The position numbers and the translations under genes were made by a program. A DNA stretch of 64,000 nucleotides, from NCBI GenBank assembly GCA_025266875.1, contig JALLLT010000031.1, forward strand, positions 310,001-374,000, given 5' to 3'. Origin of the DNA: Fennellomyces sp. T-0311 (Eukaryota > Mucoromycota > Mucoromycetes > Mucorales > Lichtheimiaceae). Below the pieces are notes generated by a model. It saw nothing but the letters and a program-made list of their open reading frames with translations. It had not been told where the DNA came from and did not search any database. Positions 35,425 through 47,804 of the stretch are shown here, piece by piece (the stretch's first letter is position 1; each line of letters opens with the position of its first letter).

Positions 35425-36487
35425 TTATTTACTGTTGTTTTTTTTATTCCTTTTGAACTGCTGATGCAGTCGTTTCTTGACGCGTTGTTCCATCATCCCG
35501 CCGTACACGTCCATAGGCAGATGAAAGTCACATTCCCGCATCGACGGGATCCGCTGACCAAAAGCCAGGATGTTTCGTGCACTGCGTCGCGCTCCCTTGG
35601 GCGCTGCATTGGCTGCCGCGTTCGTATAGAATGTCCTGAACGCCGGCGCGCTCTCCGCCGTTTCCACGGGAGGAGGCGCGGCTGCTGGGGGCGGCGATGG
35701 CGACGTGTTTGTAGTCATGGGCGGGGATTTCGTCTCTTCTTTTCGCGACTTGCGCGCCAGTCCAAGCATTTCGTACCGTTGCAAATGCTCCTCTGCATCA
35801 TGCAGCACTTGCCGGTACAACACATCCACATCTGGCAAGGACTCATCCGCGTTGCCTTGTTGTTGCCGTAGTGCAGTTGCTATTGCCATGATGATTGATT
35901 TATCCGTATGCCGTACCCGCTCAACAAACTGCTGCTGCTGATACATTTCATGCTGCAACCGTTCCTTTTCTCGGTTTTTCAACTTTTTCTCTTCTTTTTC
36001 ATGCTTCCGATGTCGTTTCAAATAAAAGTCTTCCGGTACAGGCTGCATTTCATTTGCTTAGAAAAAAATACATCCGGCAATCCCGTGAAGGATCTAACTT
36101 TTTTTTTTTTACCTCAATCTCTGTAATGGGAACATTAGGCTGAGATCGTATACGCGGTCGCCTCGGAGGTTTGTCAGCAACAGTGAAAACAGGTTTGATG
36201 GTAGGCACGTTGTATTCAGGCACAGGATCTGACGGTTCGTCATGATGTGTTTCGTTGGTAATGCACAAGACCGTACTTGCATCAATGTCCGGCTCCCATT
36301 TGGCTTTTTTTTTTTATTGAGTTTTTCTTTCGTTTTTGCGTTCGATCGTGAAGCTTTTGCACACGTTACCCGACTGTTTCTGTAAAGCAAGCTCTACTGC
36401 CTCTGTAAGAAAACTGTGTCTTGGGGGTAAGGCTCGTTTCTGAGGTTCTTTTCGTGTGTCCGTATTGCGGGTTGGATATGCTTTCAT
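35425..36487 (-). CDS. Probable SAS4/PEHE-like chromatin protein
   Basis: Exons 36487-36370, 36303-36113 and 36042-35425 give 308 aa. An N-terminal basic/Pro segment is followed by HSFLTEAVELALQKQS and VPEYNVPTI, then a highly charged helix starting PEDFYLKRHRKHEKEEKK. The PEDFY..RHR..E..E pattern resembles the SAS4 domain of histone acetyltransferase subunits, and VPEYNVP recalls PEHE-type sequences, but this is a weak, memory-based match. A Pro-rich stretch and a conserved-looking ECDFHLPMDVYGG follow near the end. The gene converges with the SLC35-like gene with only 20 bp between stops. Intron 1 has a poly-A tract right at its acceptor. Confidence 0.72.
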
Positions 36488-37507
36488 TTACTGAAGAAGA
36501 AAAAGAGCAAGAAATCAAACAGTACGAAATGTTATGTTTCTCGCTGGCCATACAATGTCTTGGCAATGATACTCCCCGACTATATACGCTTTTGACGGGC
36601 TGCGTCCATGCCAGTATAACCTTCATATAAAGCGCCATCAGAGCCGGACCTTTTAAGGGTCAAGCGCTCTTTTGCTGGAATTAAGTATGAAGAGCTGGTA
36701 GCCATCGTGGTGTGATGGATACCGTAGTCGCAAAGCTACTTTTTTCCCGACCGTGATTGCCTTGTAGTCACGCACACCACCTTTCGAAGGGTGCGGTCTT
36801 TGCTTTCGGAAGCTACATTCCGTTGCTTGATAGTTACCGGTTTCCATCGCATTAAAAAGTAATTTGACTCAAAAATAAAAGGAAGCGCGTACACGTAAAC
36901 TTTTTCATCATTAAAAATCGAGTACTACGTATCATATTCACCGATCGTCGGCTTCAATCCTTTGGTAATTTCCTCGAGTGACATATTTTGGTTTTTCTCG
37001 CATGTTGATTTACTTTTCCACCAGCTCTCTGTCTTTCCAAGGCTTTTTCTTGCAATTTGCTGATATTGCAAAGTTATTAAATACTGAAATGGAAATAGTG
37101 GTTGGGTGACTACGTATTAACGGCTGTTTTAAAATATCTCGTTGCAAAGGGTACAGCGCGAGAGTTGCTGTGAGTAACGATTAAGTGCTGCTACACGTAT
37201 CGGTATGTACGTATTATTTTGTTGCTGTGAGAAGTGGCTATTTCTTTTGCTCCCATGTTCACTGCTACATACGCTTACGTACCAGGAGCTTTATTTTCGC
37301 TGTCAAAAGTATAGATTTATTTAAAAAGGTGGCATAATCAGCCGTTCCACTATATACAACTCAAAAATATAGTAAAAGATGACTTTTTGTCTACAATGTT
37401 TAATGCGTAAACTGTTGATAACAAAAAAAAGTAATTAATAATGATGGTAGATGTGAAAAGAAAAAAGAAAAAGGTTACTGATGCAGAGGGAAACGAAATA
37501 GAACAAA
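36488..37507. other. Intergenic region without recognised genes
   Basis: About 1.02 kb between minus-strand genes. Short frames on both strands (for example a plus-strand one at 36421-36630 with CPYC) overlap the exon of the SAS4-like gene and are rejected. No tRNA-like fold or repeat was recognised. Confidence 0.5.
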
Positions 37508-38609
<1,102 letters not shown>

Positions 38610-38624
38610 GGTGTTTGTTTTTAA

Positions 38625-38650
38625 ATATATATATATATATATATATATAT
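38625..38650. repeat. AT dinucleotide repeat upstream of the GT62 gene
   Basis: Thirteen AT units starting 16 nt before the GT62 start codon, so within its leader or core promoter. Length variation could influence expression. Confidence 0.85.
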
Positions 38651-39023
38651 GGATAAAGAGAGGGAAAAAGAGAAAAAAGGGAGGGAGACAGGAGGTGTGT
38701 GTACAGGGTTAAAGGAGTGGAAATTGATCTGGACGTACGAAACAGCGAGGGCGGGAAGGCAATATTCGCCTAGAGTGGAAAATAGCTCGTTTTTTATTAT
38801 GAAGCAGAAGTGTAAAAGTAGATGTTTTGCCACAACGGAAGGTAATCGCGGAGAATGCCTGCAAAACGTTGTCAGCTTGCCATTTGCCAGTTTGCTGCTT
38901 TGTTTACCTGAGACGATGGACAATACAGGCTTATTTTCCACGGAGTTACAGAAACGTTCTAAACGTGGTCTATGGAACAGTCCGATTTTAGCGTGAAACC
39001 GGCTTTGTCAATTAATATATGCG
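38651..39023. other. Spacer between GT62 gene and PEX16
   Basis: About 370 bp upstream of the GT62 gene and downstream of PEX16, with purine-rich stretches. No supported gene or RNA. Confidence 0.5.
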
Positions 39024-40143
39024 TTACCTAGTGACATGGATGTAAAAGGCGCCGCGCAACAGATTCAGCCATAGCAACTGCAGCCGGCGGGCATATTCCT
39101 GCTTCTCCAATGGCATCATCTTTGACCGTCCTCCGTGCGGTTGCTCAAATGCCTGACGCACCATCGCCTGGGACAACACTTCGACTGCCAGCGAGAACAA
39201 CCACGGCTTCCACGAAAGCCGGCCGTACTTGAGCACACCCAAAACATACAGCAATGGTCGCAGGATATAGAGCACCTCACCCGATGTACCAATTGCATTC
39301 ATGATATGCACCATTTGATCTGGTCGACGCAACTTCTCGGGAGTCAAGACCTTGGACATTAAATAATCCGTGACATCAGTAAACTTGCGCACAGATCCTC
39401 CTCGCTTTTGTTGCTGCAGTTGCTGTTTCTCAAACTCGATTGTCGATCGCATCAACGGCATTTCGACACCGGATCGTTCGCCGGTGTAATGTTCGGGAAC
39501 AAGCGCCAAACGACGATTTTTCTCGAGTGTTGCCGGGTCAACATCGCGCTGCAAGTGGTGTGGATAGAGATTCATGCGATTTGACGTCAACTTGAACAAT
39601 GTCAACCGAAGAATAACCTTGACAGCTTCTAAGCCGGCAATCCAGCGCCATTGGGCTTTCTTGCCCCATCTCTTCAAAACGCCCATTTCCATAAGCACTT
39701 GGGTATATGAAATCACGGAAAGCAAGGCAGAGCACCGCTTGTGCATGGGGGAACTGGTCGACCAAAAGTTAATGTACTTGTTGAATGCTGACTCTTCGCA
39801 TTCGGATTTGGTTTCGTTCGCATGACTATGGGCTGCTCGTCGCAAGATGGCATTGTGATAGAGACCGAGCAAGTTTAAGGCCGCATACACTAATTCAACC
39901 CGGTCTGTGTCAATAGCGGTAACCCCTTTATTTTAAGGACTTCATATAGAACTTACGTGCTTGAGAGGCAAACTCGGCATCATGGAAACGGCCTATCTTA
40001 TGCAGTTTATAAGTGATATTCCGGAAAGGATGATGATGTATACCTGGCAGGATATAAGTTAAAGAGCGAAGAGACGCCTCAATGCCTGTGATTTGCGAGG
40101 CATTTTTCAGCAAAAAGTCATCATATTTTGTGAGGTATTCCAT
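39024..40143 (-). CDS. PEX16: Peroxisomal membrane biogenesis protein PEX16
   Basis: Exons 40143-40044, 39992-39957 and 39904-39024 give 338 aa. The PEX16 pattern is clear: MEYLTKYDDFLLKNASQI, LRSLTYILPGRF, ELVYAALNLLGLYHN, WRWIAGLEAVKVILRLTLF in the middle, and EVLYILRPLLYVLGVLKYG then WLFSLAVEVLSQ near the end. PEX16 is an integral membrane protein needed to form the peroxisomal membrane and to recruit PEX3. Exon 2 is only 36 nt. The presence of PEX16 is consistent with a filamentous or early-diverging fungus, since budding yeast lacks it. Confidence 0.95.
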
Positions 40144-40461
40144 AGTATTTTGAAGGAAAGGAGTCGATGATTGCCGCTGACCAATTTTATGGCGCCTAAA
40201 TTAAGTGAGAGTCGTCACAGCTGTGAGCCGTGCGAATGCAGGGATTTCTATTTGGCGACATGATTTTTATCTAGTTTTGGATACTTTTGTACTTTTACAT
40301 ATTGGACTAAGGGGGAAGAAAGGAAAACTGTACAAAGAGAATCTATAGACAGACAGATTGCCTTCTTTTTTTTCGCTCTACAAAAAGAAATAATGCAAAA
40401 AATAGGAGAAGTGATGAAATGGGTATGCAAGTTTTGGATGGTTTCAGAAGCATGTGAAAAC
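40144..40461. other. Short spacer before PEX16
   Basis: About 320 bp upstream of PEX16 and downstream of the UPS-like gene. Nothing recognised beyond AT-rich sequence. Confidence 0.5.
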
Positions 40462-41199
40462 TTAGTTGTTGCTCTTTTGCTGCTGCTCTTTCGATGCTTC
40501 GGCCATCACGACGAAACGTTCGAGCACCTGAATTGACACCAGTCTTAGTAACTCCCATCGATCCCACAATTCTTTCCGCAACTTACTTTGCTAAAGCCCT
40601 CGCGACCGACAGCAGCATTCTGTTGAAAGCGCTTAATTGAAAAGTCTTCCAACACGGATGCCCAACGAGACATCAAGCTACCGGCAGAAATGGTTGCCTG
40701 CTGGGTAAATTGCGTTCTAAACCACACTGTCAGTGACACCGCACTCTCTTTAGGTAATCTGGGAAAAAAATTATACCTGCTCGGGTCTTCCGGGTGCTCG
40801 CGATATTCAATGGACTCTTCAACCGATAACAGGTTGTTCATGGTCAAATTTTGGCTGCGCATAGTTAAAGTCTTTTGCTTTGGATCGATAATTGAAATCT
40901 CTCGAACATATTGAGCGTCTCCATCGCTACCTAAAAGCTATGGATACACATTACACGTTAGTTACGGCTTTTATTGGATTGCATAAAAAAGGTACCTTCA
41001 TAATAAGTTTAGGTACGTTTTGGTTGACGGTGATTAGACGTTCGGTCGTTAATACACCAGTTTCGGGATCCAAGGTGCGGTTAAGCACATCAACGGCTGT
41101 GACATGAGTACAATGCTCATTGGGGTATTTTTGCCAGTTGGCAGCTGAGACAAGGCTCCATTCGTACTGGTAGTCATGAACGGATTTGAACAGCTTCAT
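40462..41199 (-). CDS. UPS/PRELI-family phospholipid transfer protein
   Basis: Exons 41199-40996, 40937-40777, 40716-40587 and 40527-40462 give 186 aa, the usual size of the PRELI/MSF1 domain. It starts MKLFKSVHDYQYEW, then ANWQKYPNEH, HVTAVDVLNRTLDPETGVL and TERLITV, all standard for the family; QNLTMNNLLSVEESIEY follows the first intron. These proteins carry phosphatidic acid or phosphatidylserine across the mitochondrial intermembrane space with Mdm35. The start sequence and size resemble Ups2/Ups3 or PRELID3 more than Ups1, but the subtype is not certain. The C-terminus ends in a Gln/Lys/Asn-rich tail. Confidence 0.92.
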
Positions 41200-42768
41200 G
41201 GTTTACTCCGAGAAAACAACAACAAAAAAATTCAACCTCCACTGGATCCTTTTTAAATGCGGGGGTCACATCTTACGGATAAATGTATTCGCTGCTTGGT
41301 CGCTGGATGAACCAACTGCCGTCATAATCAATTTTAGTCACTCGGTAGTCATTATGATAGGTCCCTCATCTTTTGATTCTGGAACATCTTTTGCAAATAA
41401 ATGCATCTAAATTTATTCGTGCTTTTTCCGTACATACTACCTATTATACTATGGATGAATGATATGCTATATGTGCTTTGGCTATCATGGTCCGTGTCTT
41501 GACACGTGACTTTAGATGTTTCTCAAAGTTGCATCTTGCTGACGTCTTTAGGACGTATTACGTATGCCGTTGCAAATAATGAATAAAATGGGTGAAACAC
41601 ATCCGGGTATCTCCATAATCTATTGAATCGCTTAAAAGGTTGAAAAGGTTCCACTGCTACTATATCGCTAAATCAAATCCAAAGCACAGTGAAACTGTAC
41701 CTGAAAACGCACAGTCTTGATTGCGGCTTAATACAACTTTGGGATTTCTATCACATAGTATCAACGTCGCAAGACAGATTTTATATACAAAAATAGATCC
41801 ATTCCCGGTTCACTAGAACATTTTGACAATGCTCATTGTCTATCTCTTCAAACAAAATAAGCTGTTGTCAAAACTATCGTTCCATGATAGTTCCTATCTC
41901 GGGCCGTGCAAGGTAAAACGAAATAGCCGAGTAAACTTAAAACTATGGACCTATGAATTCTCAATACGCTACAACATAAGCCGCAAAAAATTCGCAGTTG
42001 TCTTAATGTTTGTTATACGAGGATGCTGTGACCTTTCAGCTGATGAGAATCCGCTACTGATATCCAGATGAACATTCATTGAGCTCTCTAAAAAGTTATC
42101 GCTAATATAAACTCCCTAGATTGCCTGTTGATGGAGCCAGTCAGCGCATCCTTAATAAACTAAAGCTCGCTTTTCTGACTCGGTTACTGACAAAATCTAA
42201 TCACTCGATCAGCAGTGGATAAATCGGGTAATGACATTTAGGCGAATTTCGATACACCTGGTGTAGCACTCCCAACAAACATAAATAATGCATATGCAAA
42301 CGTATCGCTACTCTCACCAGAATATATCACTCTTCGACTATAGATCCGCACCTGTCATGTATTAAGATGCTATTGGAAATTCATTACTGTTGTTACCACC
42401 ATCGAGGAGATATAAATGCATGTTTTCTAATGAGCCTGTTTTGCTCTGTCAGATGGATACTGATATTCTAAAGGTTCACACTCATGTTGATCCATATGAT
42501 CCTAGGTTCAATTGAAATGGAAATATTGGGTTTGCTAAACCTGTTCACCGTCAAATACATGGTAAAGTATTGTAACTAGAGGGTTCTTTTATTAAATGGG
42601 CCTTTTCCTCATTTTCATGACAATGCTATGCCAAGAGTGACTACGGTAAATAGTTAAGTTACACATGAATCATATGTGTTGTAAGCAATAGCATGCTCTG
42701 AGCAGTGTGTAAATGCAAATGCCGCTATAAAACTCAGCAGGGAGACGACCTTCGATGTTTGGTGCAGA
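41200..42768. other. Intergenic region, AT-rich
   Basis: About 1.57 kb with no supported gene on either strand. It holds the UPS promoter at the left. A TATAAAA at 42726-42732 lies about 40 nt before the ATG of the small gene that follows. Confidence 0.5.
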
Positions 42769-43086
42769 ATGTCTTCAAACTTTGATTCACTTGCCAATTT
42801 ACCGGGCCACATTTCTTCATTCTCGGCTTCAGCCGCGGATGGAAAAGTGATCAACGTAAGTCGTACCAAAAAAGTTGGCCTGAAACCAAAGCGCTGAATT
42901 CTGAAACGAAAGCAAACGGGTGATTCAACGAATGAAGCCAAAGTGGCAGTACAGCTGGTACACGATGCCTCAGAATTGTCCCGAGCGACACCCGCTTTGC
43001 AGTCGGAAAAGCTAGGCTCGGTTACTGGTAAAGAGGAGCTGAAAAAACAAACGTTCAGGAAGAAGCTCATAGAACAACTCATTTAG
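42769..43086 (+). CDS. Small two-exon gene or relic, 86 aa, unknown
   Basis: The frame MSSNFDSLANLPGHISSFSA runs from 42769 to a TAG at 43086, interrupted once by a TGA at 42895-42897. A good intron (GTAAGT at 42856 to AAAG at 42912, 57 bp, divisible by three) removes that stop and gives 86 aa (exons 42769-42855, 42913-43086). A TATA box 40 nt upstream supports transcription. The second exon is charged (EELKKQTFRKKL) and ends EQLI. No family is recognised. It could instead be a fragment of a decayed element with a nonsense mutation, since the intron sequence also reads as plausible basic protein. Confidence 0.45.
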
Positions 43087-43526
43087 TGACACTTCAAGAT
43101 AAATATCACAGTTATACGGTATCAAATGGCATAGTGTATGGCGTTCAACGCGAAACCGACATCTGAACGCCAAGAACTGCCGGAGGGGACAAACAATTTT
43201 AGGATGCTCCGGAAACGATTAGGGCGGTAGCCGAACTGCCGGTCCATGCGATCAAATCATTCGACAGCAATAAACGCAACTCTCTTGCACACCTTTCCCT
43301 TTTATTTCATGTTTCCATGCTCGAATCATTATCAAATCGTATATTGGTCGTAGGCGGCCACCCGTTTCGGATATGCTTCAAGCATCCAAACGATGAGCAT
43401 CGCCGTCTGCAAACGTCAAACCAACCTGAGGGGCCCATCACTGTTTGTTGCTGTAAAACCGATACACCTCTCTATAGTCGCTGCTGGCCCTTGCTGTTTT
43501 TATTTTCGGCAATCACAGACTTTCCG
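43087..43526. other. Upstream region of the DHHC gene
   Basis: About 440 bp. An open frame continues upstream of the chosen DHHC start, but it has no family similarity and its first ATG would add a Cys-rich leader not expected for the family. Confidence 0.45.
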
Positions 43527-44862
43527 ATGCCTTTACCATACGACCGAAAACCAGGACAGCATCGTGATTGGGGCTGGATGCCAGTAGTGGTTGTACTCGG
43601 TATTATAGCATTCATATATTACGGGTACCTTGACCAAGTATGCTGTGAGTGCTATCCTACGTTTTGTGATATCAGGTATTGATCGGTTGATATTGTAGTT
43701 ATGTTGATCCATCAAGGTGCAGTAACTCAGGCAACCGTATATCTTGTTCCACTTCATATCTGGCTTGTCCTGTTACTTGCATCTTATGCACGCGTTGTGC
43801 TCATGGAGCCAGGAAGTCCCAAAAAGGTACGCCAGTTTAAATATCTCGCTAAAACGTGATTGATTTATGTCATGACCAACAAAAGGCGATGATGGACCGT
43901 TTCCAATTTGACGCAAGAAGCAAACCACCCTATGGATCGATATTGCCCCAGCGATGGTGCAACAGGTGTGGATGGTGGAAACCAGATCGTGCTCATCATT
44001 GTCGGGTCTGTGATGTTTGTGTGCTACGGATGGACCAGTAAGTTATTCAAGGGCTCTGTTGAAGGAGCGGATAGCTCACAATTCCTATCTAGTCACTGTC
44101 CATGGTAAACGATAAAGTAGAAGGGAAAAAAATCTGGCATTTTTTTGTTTAACGTTACAAAATGTAGGGTCAACGGGTGTGTCGGATTCGCCAATTATAG
44201 ATATTTTATCCAGTTTGTATGCTATGCATCCGGCCTTGCAGCTTGGGTATTCACCACTTCGTTGGCTGCTTTTATCATGGGAAACAGTCTGGTATGGCAT
44301 ATAAAAGTAGTTTTATATCAAAGGCCGCTCACTGATTGAACTGTGTACATCTAGATAACCCATAATGGAGTTGTGATTGCTATTTTAATACTGTAAGAAT
44401 GTATGACAAACACATGACCATGTATGATAATAACTTGTTTTGCATCTATTTAGGACAGGGTTTGTCATGGTTTCGATCGGCACGTTCGCGTGTGCTCACT
44501 TGTGGCTTCTCACACTAAATCGGACAACAATTGAAAACATACAATTCCGAGCATGGAACAAGAGACGTGATAGACCACCACCATCCGCTTTTACAAACAA
44601 TGGAAAAAATGTATTCAATCAGGGCACTCGATTGAATTGGAAAGAACTGATGGGTGAACGTTGGTGGCAATGGATATGTAAGTTTGACTGCGACAGCAAC
44701 AGCGATTATGCTTTAATTATACGTTTACATAACACATACACTCTCACTTTTTTGTTTATGTCAGTGCCCATCAGCGTCAACTTAAAGTGTAACGGATATG
44801 AGTTTAACTTTAATGAAGATACCCGCAGAGAGCTGAATAATGACGAAGCTAGTTGTTCGTAA
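43527..44862 (+). CDS. PFA4: DHHC palmitoyltransferase, PFA4-like
   Basis: Eight exons (43527-43644, 43699-43826, 43886-44037, 44093-44104, 44168-44291, 44355-44392, 44454-44677, 44765-44862) give 297 aa. Four helices: about 16-32, 51-68, then two after the catalytic domain. The DHHC-CR domain reads QRWCNRCGWWKPDRAHHC, RVCDVCVLRMDHHCPW and VNGCVGFANYRYF. It transfers palmitate to protein cysteines through the active-site Cys of DHHC. That Cys lies in a 12-nt microexon (44093-44104). NRTTIENIQF after helix 4 corresponds to the family TTxE motif. In yeast Pfa4 acts in the ER on chitin synthase Chs3; that target is only inferred here. Confidence 0.93.
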
Positions 44863-44932
44863 ATAATGAATGGATTTTGCGGTACCAATCCCATACATTG
44901 TACTTCTTTGATAAATAACAAGTCTAATTCTA

Positions 44933-47001
44933 TTACAACTTGGCTTTAACATCCTTTGCATCTTGTTCCTTTGCCAATTCTCTGATCCTTCTGCGCAAGA
45001 TCTTACCGCTAGGGCTCTTTGGAATCTGTTCTATGAATCGGACACCACCACGCAATCGCTTGTAGCCGGTTACATTCTTTGCAACATGGTTACTGATTTT
45101 CTTGACAAGCGCCTCATCTGCTGTGACATAAGGCGAGGGAACAACGTATGCACGAGGGTATTCTGTAGCTTCCTCTGAATTGTAGACACCAATGACGCAA
45201 CAATCAAGTACGTCAGGTAAACTGAGCAACAATGACTCTAGTTCGGCTGGAGCGACTTGGAATCCCTTCACCTTGATCAGCTCCTTCAGACGATCCATTA
45301 CAAAGAATTCTTGCTTGGAGCTGTCAAATTTACACACGTCACCCGTGCGCATCCATCCACCTTCCATAAATGTCCTTTCATTTGCCTCAGGATTATTGTA
45401 ATATCCTTTCATGATGGAGGGGCCTCTAACAACAATTTCACCCTCTTGATCATCGCCAAGTTCTATCCTATTGATGAGTGACTTCGCCTATCTTATCACA
45501 TATATAAATCATTACCTTTGCCGTTTTCGTCTATCAGTTTGCACTCGACGCTTGGACATACAACACCAACGGCGCCTAAGTGAATATTCGTTAGATTCAG
45601 CAGGTGATCTGAAATAACACCTTTACTTACCAATTGCGGAACCTTCGTATCTTGACTGTATAATCGCTATGAAGTCATGATAATACATATGTAGTCAATA
45701 AGAAATTCGTAGCAAATAGACGATCTATCCACATACCACTGGTGGTTTCGGTCATTCCATATCTGTAAGAGCAAAAAGAACATTTAGTCGAAAACATCAA
45801 TGGCGATATACGTACGCCTACTTACGATTGAATTAAGATCGCTGGAATACGTCCCATAAGGTTATCGATATGCTCTTTCCCTAATGGAGCAGCACCACAC
45901 TGGATGATGCGAACAGATTTTAAATCATACTTGGGAACAAGAGGGTCTTTTCCAAGCTGCACGGCTAAGACCCAAATAGAGTGTCAGTAACCTGTTTCTT
46001 TTTCATCTATTGCATTGACAGCTTACCAACAGGGGGAACAATACTGAGTAGCGATATACGATACTTTTGCACAAGTTCAAGATAGATCTTTAGGTCGAAC
46101 TTTGGGATAATAACAACTGGCAATAGCTTATAGAAAGCATTGAAGCAAAGTACCGTAAGCCCATAAATGTGATACAACGGTAAGAAGCACAGGGACTTGT
46201 CATGTTCCGTATGTGCATGTTTGTCAGTTTCCATGGTGATCAGCGCTTGTGCAATGAGATTCTGATGCGTCAGCATGACACCCTTGGCCAAGCCTGTGGT
46301 TCCACTGGAATAGCAAATAAATGCGATATCATCGTTGGAGCGCAAGCCTTGCACGGGATATTCAATCTGTCGATCAACCATGATGGAGTAGACTGACTTG
46401 AATCCTTCATAGTCTCTTTCACCGTACATAAAGATGCGGTTTCGAGCGATTCCAACCCTGTCACACACTTTCAAAAGGACAGGAAGGAGTTGGGGGACGG
46501 TGATGAGGGTTTTGGCGCCTGAGTTGGATATCTGATGCTCAAATTCCGCTATGATGGGTGAGTGTGGGAAAATCAAACATAATACTTCTTGATCTTGATT
46601 AACGCATACCTTCAGTGTACTGAGGATTGCTGAAATGACAATATAATTTTAGTACTTTTTGAATTAGGATAACTCTTTCGCTTTTACCCTGGTGTGATGG
46701 TGCATTTAGCGGCTAGCAATGAAAGGTACACAGCGACGTGGTCATATTGATTGGGAGCAAACGAAGCAACAACATCGCCTTTTTTCAGACCAATCTTATC
46801 AACCCATCCGGCAGCCATACGACTTGATATATCACGGACCTGACCATGAGTCAAAGATCTGCCTGTAAGTCCATCAATCACGACTTTACGGTCAACGGGG
46901 AATTTCGTGTTAAACTCGTTTGGTTTAAAAAGAAACGTGTAAAGGTCGAGGTCTGGAAGTGGCTCGATAGAACTGTAGTTTGTAGCTTTGTAAATAACCA
47001 T
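44933..47001 (-). CDS. Peroxisomal acyl-CoA synthetase, 4-coumarate-CoA ligase-like
   Basis: Eight exons (47001-46688, 46629-46610, 46548-46027, 45964-45826, 45762-45737, 45666-45631, 45575-45516, 45462-44933) give 548 aa, including microexons of 20, 26 and 36 nt. AMP-forming ligase motifs: the P-loop YSSGTTGLAKGV, YGMTET, the hinge region with MKGYYNNPEA then WMRTGDVC, and the catalytic Lys in PSGKILRR. The C-terminus AKL is a peroxisomal type 1 targeting signal. Such enzymes activate fatty or aromatic acids for peroxisomal metabolism; the substrate cannot be read from sequence. The start MVIYKATNYS is preferred over a longer one 21 codons upstream with a hydrophobic leader, as the latter would conflict with peroxisomal sorting. 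Confidence 0.93.
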
Positions 47002-47259
47002 TATTTTAAGAAGAGATAAAAGAAAAATGCGGGGAAAGAAGATTCGCACTAAATATACAAACAATAGTGGGAATATGCGTTAGTTAATGTAAATGACAAG
47101 AAGCTCCCAGGCCTCCTTTCTTGGCAAGACTCTGAAGTTACACTACACGCAGTGCCCAAGCAACACTGTCGCCTTATTCCGATGGATTAACCTTCTTCCA
47201 TCGAAACTAGCCATCTAACGTCCTATTCAGCTTTTATTTCGACATGGCACAGCACAGAA

Positions 47260-47804
47260 AATAAAAATCTGAGATATAGCACTAAAAATGGCTTCGAAAG
47301 TTCGTACACCATTTCGTGTTCCTGTCCTGATTTTGACGAATTCATCGACCTTGAATTAGGTGTAATTGGTACCGTGGTTACATTCGTACAGATTGTAATC
47401 AGGTAAGACCAGAAGAAGTTTTTACAAATTCTGTTTACCTTGTCGCTTCCTAAAAGTTCCAAATGCGTCTACCCCGTGCATGCTGATAAGGCTAAAATTA
47501 AGTTTATGGTATTAAGATGGTTATATCTATACGGATGCTTCGTTTACTGTCTACTCTCACGTCTTATCACGACCGATGTCACTTTTGGTACCATTTTTAT
47601 TGATGGCAACCATGTATAGCATTAACCATCGTACCCGCATCTTCCAATCTACTGTTTTCCAACAGGGATGCATTGGTTAAAGCGCTGGACAATCAGATCA
47701 ACGAGATGTTCTTACAGGTCCTGGAAGGAAAGGAAAATTGCCAGAACCATGTGACAGTCGCAAACTTTGCTTACCGAAATCTGGCAAAGCATTCGCCAAG
47801 ATAA
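47260..47804 (+). pseudogene. Relic of a SWIM zinc-finger protein
   Basis: At 47260-47402 a frame reads ...YTISCSCPDFDEFIDLE, the first half of a SWIM finger (CxC...), ending at a GTAAGA donor. The second half (CxH or CKH) is not found. After a noncoding stretch a frame resumes at about 47620 (LTIVPASSNLLFSNRD, then QINEMFLQVLEGKENCQNHV) and stops at 47804. SWIM fingers with this setting are common in mobile-element-derived proteins such as MULE-like families. No transposase domain is present, so this is a fragment. Confidence 0.5.
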
